From Nocardiopsis prasina DSM 43845 (GTDB lineage Bacteria > Actinomycetota > Actinomycetes > Streptosporangiales > Streptosporangiaceae), in assembly GCF_000341265.1 (NCBI RefSeq), contig NZ_ANAE01000123.1:1-47852 (forward strand): DNA of 47,852 nt, read 5' to 3'. Of this stretch, positions 1-8,299 are shown in pieces; position 1 is the first letter of the stretch, and each line of letters starts with the position of its first letter. Both the position numbers and the translations under genes were made by a program. The notes under the pieces were generated by a model. The model ran no database searches. It had not been told where the DNA came from and worked only from the letters and a program-made list of their open reading frames with translations.

Positions 1-2
1 TC

Positions 3-1454
3 CCGGACCTGCCCGACCTGCCCCGCGCCACCCGCGAGGGCGCCGCCGGGCTGCTGGACCTGGTCGCCCTGGACGCCGTGCGCACCCGCGCCGGGTACAC
101 GGCGCACACGGCGGACCCCGTCACCCCCGACGCACCCGACACCCGTCCGGACGTCGGGCCCGCCGCGAACCACCGGCTGGACGTCATCCTCACCACCCGT
201 CCCGAACTCCTGCCCGAGTGGCTGGGCCGCGCCGCACGGGGCGGACGGAGGGTCAGTCACGTCCACGTCCCCGACCTGCTGGACCGCGCCTCCCGGGACA
301 GCTCGCTGCGCCCCCTGGTCGCTCCCGTCGTCGGGGAGCGCGGCACCTGGCTGGCCTCGCACAACACCGCGTGGTCGTTCATCGCACGCGAACCCCTGCC
401 CACCGACGTCCACACCGACGCCGCCTGGAAGGAGGGCACGTCGGCGCGACGCCGCCGGTCCCTGTTCGCCCTGCGCGGCACCGACCCCGCAGCCGCCCGC
501 GACCTCCTCGCCGAGGTCCTGCCACAGGAGAGCAGGAGCGAGGAGAGACGCGCACTCCTGGAGGCCCTGGCGGTCAGCCTCGGCCCCGACGACGAGGCGG
601 TGCTGGACCAGGCCCTGGACGACCGCGCCGCCAGCGTGCGCGGCCTCGCCCTGGCCCTGCTCACCCGACTGCCGGACAGCGCCCACGCGCACCGGCTCCG
701 CGCCCACCTGCGGGCCCACCTCGGGCGCTACCAGGGACCTCCGCGCGCCGTCGACGTGGTCGACATGGACGTCCCGACCGCCGACCAGCTGCGCGACCTC
801 GCCCTGGTGCCGCCGAAGAAGCGGCCGGAGGCGCGCCGGGCCCGCTGGGAGCTCGGCCGCGTCCTGATCACCCACGCGCCGCTGGACACCTGGACGGCGT
901 TCCTGGGAACCGACCCCGCCGGAGTCCTCGACCTGGCCGAGGACGAGCAGGACCTGCGCGAGGCCCTGGCCGACGCGGCCTGCCTCCAGGCCGCCCCCGA
1001 CTGGGCCCGCGCCGTCCTCGACCACCCCGGGGCCGGGCTGGCCCAGCTGCTCCGCGCCGGAGGCCGCAACCGGGAGTGGCCGCGCACCCAGGAACTCCTG
1101 GCCGCGCTGCCGGTCGGGGAGCGGTGCGACCGGGTCGTGGCCGCACTCGCCTCCGTGGCTGCCGGCCCGACCACCGGGAAGACCGACCTCCACGTCCTCG
1201 GAGAGGTCCTGCGCACGGTCGACGCCCCGTGGACCCGCGCGCTCTCCGACGAGGTCACGCGCCGGCTCATCGGCCCGATCGGGACCCGCGACTCACGCGG
1301 CTACCGCTTCCTCTGCGAGGCCGCCGCCGAGCACATGCCACCCGAACACCTCGACCTCCTGCCCAAGGAACCACCCCTCGAGGAGGAGGGCCCCGCCTAC
1401 CTCCGCCTCCGCGACACCCTCCGATTCCGCCTCGACATGCACAGGGAGCTCTAG
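3..1454 (+). CDS. DUF5691-type protein of a MoxR-VWA cassette (5' partial)
   Basis: The reading frame is open from the left window edge to the TAG at 1452-1454, so the true start lies outside; the first in-frame GTG at 78 is probably internal. About 480 residues are visible, with no signal peptide or membrane segment. The middle is rich in Leu/Ala/Arg helical repeats (for example around codons for RRALLEAL and VRGLALALL) that read like HEAT-type repeats, suggesting a protein-binding scaffold. The stop touches the TTG start of the MoxR ATPase, so it belongs to the same operon. From memory, DUF5691 proteins occur next to MoxR, DUF5682 and VWA genes in actinomycetes; the family name is assigned mainly from that gene order, and no biochemical function is known to me. 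Confidence 0.7.
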   Translation, partial: PDLPDLPRATREGAAGLLDLVALDAVRTRAGYTAHTADPVTPDAPDTRPDVGPAANHRLDVILTTRPELLPEWLGRAARGGRRVSHVHVPDLLDRASRDSSLRPLVAPVVGERGTWLASHNTAWSFIAREPLPTDVHTDAAWKEGTSARRRRSLFALRGTDPAAARDLLAEVLPQESRSEERRALLEALAVSLGPDDEAVLDQALDDRAASVRGLALALLTRLPDSAHAHRLRAHLRAHLGRYQGPPRAVDVVDMDVPTADQLRDLALVPPKKRPEARRARWELGRVLITHAPLDTWTAFLGTDPAGVLDLAEDEQDLREALADAACLQAAPDWARAVLDHPGAGLAQLLRAGGRNREWPRTQELLAALPVGERCDRVVAALASVAAGPTTGKTDLHVLGEVLRTVDAPWTRALSDEVTRRLIGPIGTRDSRGYRFLCEAAAEHMPPEHLDLLPKEPPLEEEGPAYLRLRDTLRFRLDMHREL

Positions 1455-2576
1455 TTGACCACCTCCGCCACCGGCTCTGGCATCAGCACCGACGCCGCCA
1501 GCGCGCTGCGCCCGCACGCCGAGCAGACCTACGCCGCCGAGCTCGAGGCCCTGGCCGGGGCCGACGACCGCCAGCGCCCCCCGGGCTGGCGGCTCTCCCC
1601 GTGGGCGGTCACCCAGTACCTGCTGGGCACCACCCTCGACGACGGCACCGAGATCACGCCCAAGTACATCGGCTCGCGCCGGGTGGTCGAGGTGGCCGTG
1701 GCCACCCTGGCCACCGACCGCGCCCTGCTGCTCATCGGTGTCCCCGGCACCGCCAAGACCTGGCTGTCCGAACACCTCGCGGCGGCGGTCTCCGGTGACT
1801 CCACCCTGCTGGTCCAGGGCACCGCCGGGACCTCTGAGGAGGCGGTCCGGTACGGCTGGAACTACGCCCGCCTGCTCGCCGAGGGACCCTCGGAGGCCGC
1901 GCTCGTCCCCAGCCCGATCATGACCGCCATGGCGCGCGGTGCGATCGGCCGCATCGAGGAACTCACCCGTATGCCCTCCGAGGTGCAGGACGGCCTCATC
2001 ACCGTGCTGTCGGAGAAGGCGCTGCCCGTGGCCGAGCTCGGCGTCGAGGTGCAGGCCCAGCGCGGGTTCAACGTCATCGCCACCGCCAACGACCGTGACC
2101 GGGGGGTCAACGACCTCTCCAGCGCGCTGCGCCGCCGCTTCAACACCGTGGTCCTGCCCGTCCCGGACAGCGCGGAGGACGAGGTCCGCATCGTCACCCA
2201 GCGGGTGGAGCAGCTGGGGCGCTCACTGGAACTGCCCGAGGTACCCACCAGTCTCACGGAGATCCAGCGCGTCGTCACCGTCTTCCGCGAGCTGCGCTCC
2301 GGAGTCACCGAGGACAACACCACCAAGGTGAAGTCGCCCAGCGGAACCCTGAGCACCGCCGAGGCGATCTCCGTGATCACCAACGGCATCGCGCTCGCCG
2401 CCCACTTCGGTGACGGGAGGCTGCGTCCCGCCGACGTCGCCGCCGGAATCCAGGGCGCCGTGGTCCAGGACCGCGTCTCCGACGGGGTGGTCTGGCGCGA
2501 GTACCTGGAGACCGTCGCCCGCGAGCGCGACGGCTGGGACGACTTCTACCGGGCCTGCCGCGAGGTGGGCGCCTGA
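1455..2576 (+). CDS. MoxR-class AAA+ ATPase (YehL-like)
   Basis: 373 residues, cytosolic. A Walker A motif GVPGTAKT lies at residues 95-102. The Walker B/helix region around the IGRIEELTR stretch (about 165) is followed by an 'AQRGFN' strand, a sensor-1 ATAND and the RRRF arginine-finger region, the usual order in MoxR AAA+ proteins. These act as chaperone-like ATPases that remodel or activate partners, typically together with VWA proteins. The TTG start directly follows the TAG of the upstream gene, with a GGGAG ribosome site 6 nt before it. The stop overlaps the next ATG by one base (TGATG), so the four genes are translationally coupled. The Walker B acidic pair is the less usual EE after an R, as in the E. 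coli YehL branch (from memory). The substrate is unknown. Confidence 0.88.
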   Translation: MTTSATGSGISTDAASALRPHAEQTYAAELEALAGADDRQRPPGWRLSPWAVTQYLLGTTLDDGTEITPKYIGSRRVVEVAVATLATDRALLLIGVPGTAKTWLSEHLAAAVSGDSTLLVQGTAGTSEEAVRYGWNYARLLAEGPSEAALVPSPIMTAMARGAIGRIEELTRMPSEVQDGLITVLSEKALPVAELGVEVQAQRGFNVIATANDRDRGVNDLSSALRRRFNTVVLPVPDSAEDEVRIVTQRVEQLGRSLELPEVPTSLTEIQRVVTVFRELRSGVTEDNTTKVKSPSGTLSTAEAISVITNGIALAAHFGDGRLRPADVAAGIQGAVVQDRVSDGVVWREYLETVARERDGWDDFYRACREVGA

Positions 2577-4882
2577 TGGGACGACCCCGACAGGGCACCG
2601 ACAAGGTCAGTGTCCTCGGTGTCCGCCACCACGGTCCGGGTTCGGCCCGGGCCGTGGCGGCCGCCCTGGACGAGATCAAGCCCGACATCGTACTGATCGA
2701 GGGCCCGCCCGAGGCCGACGCGATCACCTCCCTGGTGGGCGGACTGGAACCGCCGGTGGCCCTGCTGGTCCACCTGGCCGACACCCCCAAGGCGGGGACG
2801 GCGCGTTCCAAGGAGGGGTGGGGGTTCTGGCCGTTCGCGTCCTTCTCCCCGGAGTGGGCCGCCCTGGTGCACGCCCACGGACGCGGAGTCCCGGTGCGCT
2901 TCTGCGACCTGCCCGCCGCCCACACGATCGCCGAGCGCATCGAACGGGCGGAGGCAGCAGAGAAGGAGGCCGTCGAGAAGGAGGCGGGGCAGGAGGAGGA
3001 CGACCAGCCCGCGCCCCCGAGCGAACCCCCCAGGGTCCGCACCGACCCCCTCGGGGTGCTCGCCGAGGCCGCCGGGTACGACGATGCCGAACGCTGGTGG
3101 GACGACGTCGTGGAACAGCGCGGTGACGGCGAACCCTCGCCCTTCCCCGCGATCGCCGACGCCATGGCGGCCGTCCGCGCCGAGAGCGGGCCGGAGACCG
3201 GTCGCGACGCGCGCCGCGAGGCGTACATGCGCCAGACCCTGCGCGCCGTGCTCAAGGAGGGGTACGAACGGGTGGCCGTGGTGTGCGGTGCCTGGCACGC
3301 GCCCGCCCTGCGCGACCTGTACGACTACCCGGTCAAGGACGACGTCGCCCTCCTGAAGGGCCTGCCCAGGGTGCGGACCACCGCCACCTGGGTGCCGTGG
3401 ACGCACGGGCGGCTCGCCACCGCCAGCGGCTACGGCGCCGGAGTGACCTCACCCGGCTGGTACCACCACCTGTTCACCGCCCCCGACCTGCCGATCCACC
3501 GGTGGCTCACCGACGCCGCCCGCCTCCTGCGCGAGGAGGGTCAGCCGGTCTCCTCCTCGCACGTGATCGAGGGCGTCCGGCTCGCGGAGAGCCTGGCCGT
3601 GCTGCGCGGACGGCCGCTGGCCGGGATCGACGAGGTCTCCGAGGCGGTCACCGCCGTCCTCTGCGAGGGCGAACAGAGCCGGGCCGCCCTCGTACACGGG
3701 CGGATGGTGATCGGCGAACGCCTCGGCTCGGTGCCCCCGGACACCCCCATGGTGCCGTTGCAGCGCGACCTCATGGCCGCGCAGAAGCGGCTCCGCCTCA
3801 AGCCCGAGGCCTTCGACCGCGACCTCGACCTCGACTTGCGCAAGGAGAGCCAGCGCGAACGCAGCGTCCTGCTGCACCGGCTGCGCGTGCTGGGGGTCGA
3901 GTGGGGGGTGCCGCGCGCAGCCGAGCACCACTCGAAGGGGACCTTCCGCGAGTCCTGGCGGCTGCGCTGGGACCCCGACATGGACGTGGCGCTGATCGAG
4001 GCCGCACCCTGGGGGACCACCGTGGTCTCCGCGGCCACCGCCCGCGTGGTGGAGATCGCCGCCGAAGCGGAACTCCCCACCCTGACCGCGCTCACCGAAC
4101 AGTGTCTGTTCGCCGAACTCGGCGACGCGCTGCCCGACGTGCTCTCCCTGCTCACCGACCGCGCGGCCACCGACAGCGACATCACCCACCTGATGTCGGC
4201 GCTCCCCCCGTTGGCCCGGTCGGCCCGGTACGGGAACGTGCGAGGGACCGACGGCGCGCACCTGCGCGCGGTCGCCCGAGAACTCCTGGCCCGCGTGTGC
4301 GTGGGCCTGGCCCCGGCGGTGCGCGGGCTGGACGACGACGCGGCGGCCCGGTTCGTCCGGTCGATCGACCAGACCCACGGCGCCGCCACCCTCCTGGACG
4401 AGGACGCGCGCGGCTGGACGGAGGCGCTGGAGTCCCTCGCCCGCCGCGACCAGGTCCCGGGGCGGATCGCGGGGAGGGTCAACCGCATCCTCGCGGACGC
4501 GGGCCGGATCACCACCGAGGAACTGCACCGGAGGCTCGGCCTGACGATGTCGCCCGGCACCGAACCCACCCGCGCGGCCGCCTGGCTGGAGGGCTTCCTC
4601 CAGGGGAGCGGGCTGATCCTGGTCCACGACGAGCGGCTGCTCGGCCTCATCGACGCGTGGCTGCTCAGCCTGTCCGAGGAGCGCTTCGTCGCGATCCTGC
4701 CGCTGCTGCGCCGCACCTTCGGGGCCTTCGGCGCGGCCGAACGCCAGGAGATCGGTACCGCCATCACCAGGGCGGACGGCGGCCGGACCACCACCGCGCG
4801 GGTGCGGCGCCCCGTCGACACCCGCCGCGCCGCCCCGGCCGTGGCCGCCGTGACCGCACTACTCGAAGGGAGCCGCGCGTGA
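2576..4882 (+). CDS. DUF5682 family protein (YehM-like)
   Basis: 768 residues. The N-terminus reads VSVLGVRHHGPGSARA, with a His-His-Gly-Pro-Gly motif followed by 'VLIEGPPEAD', a pattern I associate with DUF5682. This part resembles TraB/ChaN-like (EreA-type) folds that use His/Glu residues, but that fold link is inference. Residues about 120-150 form a Glu/Lys-rich, probably coiled or disordered insert. A second His motif, CGAWHAPAL, lies near residue 238. The C-terminal half is helical with no membrane segment. The gene starts on the stop of the MoxR ATPase and ends in a GTGA overlap with the VWA gene, so the products are probably made in a fixed ratio and form a complex. Activity and substrate are unknown. 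Confidence 0.82.
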   Translation: MGRPRQGTDKVSVLGVRHHGPGSARAVAAALDEIKPDIVLIEGPPEADAITSLVGGLEPPVALLVHLADTPKAGTARSKEGWGFWPFASFSPEWAALVHAHGRGVPVRFCDLPAAHTIAERIERAEAAEKEAVEKEAGQEEDDQPAPPSEPPRVRTDPLGVLAEAAGYDDAERWWDDVVEQRGDGEPSPFPAIADAMAAVRAESGPETGRDARREAYMRQTLRAVLKEGYERVAVVCGAWHAPALRDLYDYPVKDDVALLKGLPRVRTTATWVPWTHGRLATASGYGAGVTSPGWYHHLFTAPDLPIHRWLTDAARLLREEGQPVSSSHVIEGVRLAESLAVLRGRPLAGIDEVSEAVTAVLCEGEQSRAALVHGRMVIGERLGSVPPDTPMVPLQRDLMAAQKRLRLKPEAFDRDLDLDLRKESQRERSVLLHRLRVLGVEWGVPRAAEHHSKGTFRESWRLRWDPDMDVALIEAAPWGTTVVSAATARVVEIAAEAELPTLTALTEQCLFAELGDALPDVLSLLTDRAATDSDITHLMSALPPLARSARYGNVRGTDGAHLRAVARELLARVCVGLAPAVRGLDDDAAARFVRSIDQTHGAATLLDEDARGWTEALESLARRDQVPGRIAGRVNRILADAGRITTEELHRRLGLTMSPGTEPTRAAAWLEGFLQGSGLILVHDERLLGLIDAWLLSLSEERFVAILPLLRRTFGAFGAAERQEIGTAITRADGGRTTTARVRRPVDTRRAAPAVAAVTALLEGSRA

Positions 4883-6039
4883 GCACGGAAACCACCGAAC
4901 GCGCCCGCCGCTGGCGCCTGGTCCTGGGGGAGAGGTCCCAGTGCGCGACCCTGACCGGGCGCGACCAGACCATGGACTCCGCGCTGGCCGCCCTGTACAA
5001 CAAGGGCGACGGGTCCGCCGCCTCGGGCGACGACCGCGCCGGTGACCTGAGCTCCTCGGCGCCCCGGGTCGCGCGCTGGCTGGGCGACATCCGGGAGTAC
5101 TTCCCGTCCACCGTCGTGCAGGTGATGCAGTCCGACGCCATGGACCGCATGGGGCTGCACCAGCTCCTCCTGGAACCGGAGATGATGCAGGCCGTCGAGC
5201 CCGACGTGCACCTGGTCGGGAGCCTGCTCTCCCTCAACCAGGTGATGCCCGCCGAGGCGCGGGAGAGCGCCCGCACGATCGTGCGGGGGGTCGTCGACGA
5301 CCTGGAGAGAAGGGTCGCGCAGAAGACCCGGTCGGTCATCCGCGGTGCCATCGACCGCTCGGCGCGCACCCACCGTCCCCGCCGGGTCTCGGACATCGAC
5401 TGGAACGCCACGATCCGCCGCAACCTGGCGCACTACCTGCCCGAACACAACACGGTGATCCCGCAGACCCTCGTGGGGTACGGCCGCCGCAGCCAGGGTG
5501 TGCAGAAGGACGTGGTCCTGGCCATCGACCAGAGCGGTTCGATGGCCTCCTCCGTGGTCTACGCCAGCGTCTTCGGTGCGGTACTCGCCTCCATGAGCAC
5601 GCTGAAGACGTCCCTGGTCGTCTTCGACACCGCCGTCGTCGACCTCACCGACCAGCTCACCGACCCCGTCGAGGTCCTCTTCGGCACCCAGCTCGGCGGC
5701 GGCACCAACATCAACAAGGCCATCGCCTACAGCCAGACGCTCATCGACCGCCCGCAGGACTCCATCTTCGTCCTGATCAGCGACCTCTACGAGGGCGGCG
5801 TGCGCGCCGAGATGCTCCAACGAGTGGCCGCCATGAAGTCCGCGGGTGTTCAGGTGGTGGTCCTGCTGGCCCTCTCCGACGAGGGCGCGCCGTTCTACGA
5901 CCGCCAGAACGCCTCCGCCCTCGCCGACCTCGGCGTCCCGGCGTTCGCCTGCACCCCCGACGCCTTCCCCGAGCTCATGGCCGCGGCGATCCAGGGCCAG
6001 CCCCTGGACGCCTGGGTCGACAAGCACCTGGACGAGTGA
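4879..6039 (+). CDS. VWA (von Willebrand A) domain protein, MoxR partner
   Basis: 386 residues from the GTG at 4879, which overlaps the previous stop as GTGA; longer upstream frames are non-coding readings of the DUF5682 gene. The N-terminal ~200 residues are helical, including a stretch around 80-125 with many Met residues. The VWA domain follows: the MIDAS motif DQSGS begins at D217, with a downstream GGGTNIN threonine (about 276) and the ISDLYEGG aspartate (about 298). All metal-binding positions are present, so the domain should bind Mg2+ and a protein ligand. VWA proteins are the classical partners of MoxR ATPases. This is the last gene of the operon; a 12-bp perfect stem follows at 6047-6081. 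Confidence 0.9.
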   Translation: MSTETTERARRWRLVLGERSQCATLTGRDQTMDSALAALYNKGDGSAASGDDRAGDLSSSAPRVARWLGDIREYFPSTVVQVMQSDAMDRMGLHQLLLEPEMMQAVEPDVHLVGSLLSLNQVMPAEARESARTIVRGVVDDLERRVAQKTRSVIRGAIDRSARTHRPRRVSDIDWNATIRRNLAHYLPEHNTVIPQTLVGYGRRSQGVQKDVVLAIDQSGSMASSVVYASVFGAVLASMSTLKTSLVVFDTAVVDLTDQLTDPVEVLFGTQLGGGTNINKAIAYSQTLIDRPQDSIFVLISDLYEGGVRAEMLQRVAAMKSAGVQVVVLLALSDEGAPFYDRQNASALADLGVPAFACTPDAFPELMAAAIQGQPLDAWVDKHLDE

Positions 6040-6046
6040 CCCGACC

Positions 6047-6081
6047 CCGGGCGGGGCCGAACCCCCTGCGGCCCCGCCCGG
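6047..6081. terminator. Bidirectional stem-loop between VWA and VOC genes
   Basis: A perfect 12-bp inverted repeat, CCGGGCGGGGCC, with an 11-nt loop, sits between convergent stop codons (6039 on + and 6085 on -). There is no U-tract, as is common in GC-rich actinomycetes, so factor-independent efficiency cannot be judged. Confidence 0.6.
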
Positions 6082-6084
6082 CAC

Positions 6085-6519
6085 TCAGTCCAGGCAGAAC
6101 TCGTTGCCCTCGATGTCCCGCATCACGATGCACGACTCGTTGACGCCGTCGGCGCGCATGACACGGACGCACTCGGCGCCGAGGGCCTCCAACCGTTCGC
6201 ACTCGGCCTGGAGCGTGGAGAGGCGTTCGTCCCCGACGAGACCGGTACCGGCACGCACGTCGAGGTGCACCCGGTTCTTGACGGACTTTCCCTCGGGGAC
6301 GCGCTGGAAGAACAGGCGGGGACCCTTGCCCGAGGGATCGACGCAGGCGAACGCGGAATCCTGCTGCTCGGGCGGGAGCGCGCGGTTGAACTCGTCCCAA
6401 TCGGTGAATCCCTCCGGGGGCGGTGGGACGACGTACCCCAGCACCTCGCACCAGAACCGGGCCACACGCTCGGGACTGGCGCAGTCGAAGGTGACTTGGA
6501 ACTCTCTGATCGTGGTCAT
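6085..6519 (-). CDS. VOC superfamily (glyoxalase-like) protein
   Basis: 144 residues, starting at the ATG at 6519 (MTTIREFQVTFDCASPERV). The order 'F...D..D..ARFW.E.LGY' at the N-terminus and 'HLDVRA....E..RL..LGA' in the second half matches the two beta-alpha-beta-beta-beta units of the glyoxalase_6/VOC fold. It ends with a typical 'MRDIEGNEFCLD' strand, where the E and D are usual. Members are small metal-dependent lyases, dioxygenases or resistance proteins, and the substrate cannot be told. It is a single gene convergent with the VWA operon. A hydrophilic, cytosolic protein is expected. Confidence 0.85.
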   Translation of the reverse strand: MTTIREFQVTFDCASPERVARFWCEVLGYVVPPPPEGFTDWDEFNRALPPEQQDSAFACVDPSGKGPRLFFQRVPEGKSVKNRVHLDVRAGTGLVGDERLSTLQAECERLEALGAECVRVMRADGVNESCIVMRDIEGNEFCLD

Positions 6520-6589
6520 CGGCCCACCCTAGATCGCGGACCTCCGATCGCCCAGGGAATATCGCTGGCTTCGGGCGGGCGGGTGGGGC

Positions 6590-6595
6590 TAGCCT
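6590..6595 (+). promoter_or_regulatory. -10 box TAGCCT of a leaderless transcript
   Basis: TAGCCT ends 6 nt before the ATG at 6602, so transcription should begin at or next to that A. No convincing -35 hexamer was found. The same hexamer and spacing precede the MarR-type gene at 19072. Confidence 0.5.
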
Positions 6596-6601
6596 GCGTC
6601 C

Positions 6602-6634
6602 ATGCCGCTCGCGAAAGAGCTGGCCGCCCTCTAG
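6602..6634 (+). CDS. Ten-residue leader peptide upstream of the MFS exporter
   Basis: ATG CCG CTC GCG AAA ... TAG encodes MPLAKELAAL. Its ATG lies 6 nt after a TAGCCT -10 box, so it would be translated from a leaderless mRNA. The stop codon is followed at once by GCGGCGG, which can pair with CCGCCGC at 6664-6670. A CTGAT (6641-6645) can instead pair with ATCAG (6671-6675); the two pairings cross and are mutually exclusive as simple hairpins. A second stem (CCGGTGT/ACACCGG, 6706-6729, loop containing CCTCCT) lies just before the alternative exporter start at 6738. This layout fits ribosome-mediated attenuation of a drug exporter. It is an inference from spacing and structure, and a chance ORF is not excluded. 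Confidence 0.45.
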   Translation: MPLAKELAAL

Positions 6635-6680
6635 CGGCGGCCTGATCCCTCACACAGTTCCGACCGCCGCATCAGCTTCC

Positions 6681-8132
6681 ATGCCGGTGCGGTCCTTCGG
6701 GCTGCCCGGTGTCCTCCTCTCCACACCGGACGTACCCGTGAACACTTCTCTGTCCACAGGCAGGGGCGGCGGCACCACCGTGCTCGTCACCGTCCTGCTC
6801 TCCACCCTCCTCCTGCCGCTGGCGCTGACCGGGGCCTCCGTCGCGCTGCCCGACATCCAACGCGACCTGGGCGTGGGGCTCACCTCCGCCCAGTGGGTGG
6901 TCAACTCCTACAACGCCTGCTTCGCCGCCTTCCTGGTCAGCGCGGGGTCGATCGCCGACGCGGTCGGACGCCGCCGGGTCTACGCCTTCGGCGTGGTCCT
7001 CTTCTTCGTGAGCGGACTCCTCAGCCTCCTCGTCCAGGACATCGGGGCGCTGGTCGCCCTGCGTGCCCTGGGCGGTGTGGGGGCGGCGGCCGCCGTGGCC
7101 GGAGGGGGGTCGATGCTCGCCCTGGCGTTCGAGGGACCGGCGCGCGCGAGGGCCTTCGGACTGCTCGGCACCGTGCTGGGCGCCGGAACCGCCTTCGGGC
7201 CCGCGGTGGCCGGACTGCTGGTCGAGAACCTGGGCTGGCGGTTCGCCTTCGCCGGACCCGCGCTGGTGGCCGGGGCGGTCCTGCTGCTGGTGACGCGGGT
7301 TCCCGCGATGCGCGGTGACGGACGGCCCGTGGACTGGCTCGGCGGAGCCCTGTTCACCGCCGCCCTGCTGAGCCTGATCGGCGGCCTCGTCGAGGGTCCG
7401 AGCCGGGGCGCGCCGGTACTGGCCGGTTTCCTGGCCCTGTCGGCGGCCCTGTTCGGCCTGTTCACCCTGGTGGAGCGCCGTCGCGACGAGCCCCTGGTGG
7501 ACCTCGGCCTGCTCGCCAACCGCCGGTTCGTGGCCTACGCGCTGGCCGCCGCGACCTTCATGTCGGTGCTGGTGCCGCTCCTGGTCTACCTGCCGTCCTA
7601 CCTGATCAACGTGGTCGGTCTCGGCGCGGGCACGGCGGGGCTCTGGTTGCTGTTCATGACCGTGCCGACCCTGGTGCTGCCCACGGTGGGTGCCGAACTG
7701 GCCCACCGGTTCCCGCCCACGGCGGTGGTCGTCGGCGCGCTGCTCCTGCTGGGAACGGGTGTCCTCGGCTTCACCACGCTGGGCCCGGACTCCACCCCGT
7801 GGACGGTCATGCTGCCGTTCCTGTTGGTCGGAACGGGTGTGGGCCTCACGGGCGGGATGATCGACGGCCTGGGGTTGGGTGCGGTCCCGCCCGAGCGGGT
7901 GGGCACCGCCGCAGGGGTGTTCAACGCGACCCGGCTCAGCCTGGAGACCGTCTCCATCGCCGTGGTCGGCGCGGCCCTGGCGGTGCTCACCGGCGGTCAG
8001 CTCGTCGGCCCGGCGTTCACCGGGGCCCTGCACGGCGTCGCCCTGTCCCTGGGCGGGTTCGTGCTGGTCGTGATCGTCGCGGTCCTGGTCCTGACCAGGG
8101 CGCCGCGCCCGCGGGTCACCACGGGGGCGTAG
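6681..8132 (+). CDS. MFS multidrug exporter, DHA2 (14-TM) type
   Basis: 483 residues with about 14 hydrophobic helices, the topology of the EmrB/QacA drug:H+ antiporters. TM1 ends in GASVALPDIQRDL; motif A is seen as SIADAVGRRRVYAFG in the TM2-TM3 loop; TM5 carries the GTVLGAGTAFGPAVAGLL motif C-like sequence typical of exporters. The start is uncertain: the ATG at 6681 and the GTG at 6738 (19 residues shorter, closer to TM1) both lack a good ribosome site. The upstream leader ORF and hairpins suggest inducible expression, probably by translation stress. It is followed by an unrelated Crp-type regulator gene. Substrate unknown. Confidence 0.9.
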   Translation: MPVRSFGLPGVLLSTPDVPVNTSLSTGRGGGTTVLVTVLLSTLLLPLALTGASVALPDIQRDLGVGLTSAQWVVNSYNACFAAFLVSAGSIADAVGRRRVYAFGVVLFFVSGLLSLLVQDIGALVALRALGGVGAAAAVAGGGSMLALAFEGPARARAFGLLGTVLGAGTAFGPAVAGLLVENLGWRFAFAGPALVAGAVLLLVTRVPAMRGDGRPVDWLGGALFTAALLSLIGGLVEGPSRGAPVLAGFLALSAALFGLFTLVERRRDEPLVDLGLLANRRFVAYALAAATFMSVLVPLLVYLPSYLINVVGLGAGTAGLWLLFMTVPTLVLPTVGAELAHRFPPTAVVVGALLLLGTGVLGFTTLGPDSTPWTVMLPFLLVGTGVGLTGGMIDGLGLGAVPPERVGTAAGVFNATRLSLETVSIAVVGAALAVLTGGQLVGPAFTGALHGVALSLGGFVLVVIVAVLVLTRAPRPRVTTGA

Positions 8133-8175
8133 GAGCGGGCCCGTGATCCGGGGTCCGACGCCGTGGCGCGCCGGA

Positions 8176-8193
8176 TCCCGGACCGGTCCGGGA
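8176..8193. repeat. 18-bp perfect palindrome between MFS and Crp/Fnr genes
   Basis: TCCCGGACC followed directly by its reverse complement GGTCCGGGA. It could be a 7-bp terminator hairpin with a CCGG loop after the exporter gene, or a dimer operator upstream of the regulator gene at 8300. No U-tract follows. Confidence 0.45.
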
Positions 8194-8299
8194 CCTCCTC
8201 TGACACCGTGGACCGGGAAAACAAGATCCGCCGATTTCGTGCTTCTCCTGCGGAACTGGGTACCACCTGGGCATCGTTGTGGGGATGATCGGAGGACGC

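Noticed and set aside
218..1798. 526-residue + strand frame
   Set aside because: Arg/Pro/Gly-rich low-complexity translation lying out of frame over the DUF5691 and MoxR genes; a shadow frame of GC-rich DNA.
3541..6084. 847-residue - strand frame antisense to the DUF5682 and VWA genes
   Set aside because: Its composition mirrors the sense genes, with no ribosome site and no recognisable domain.
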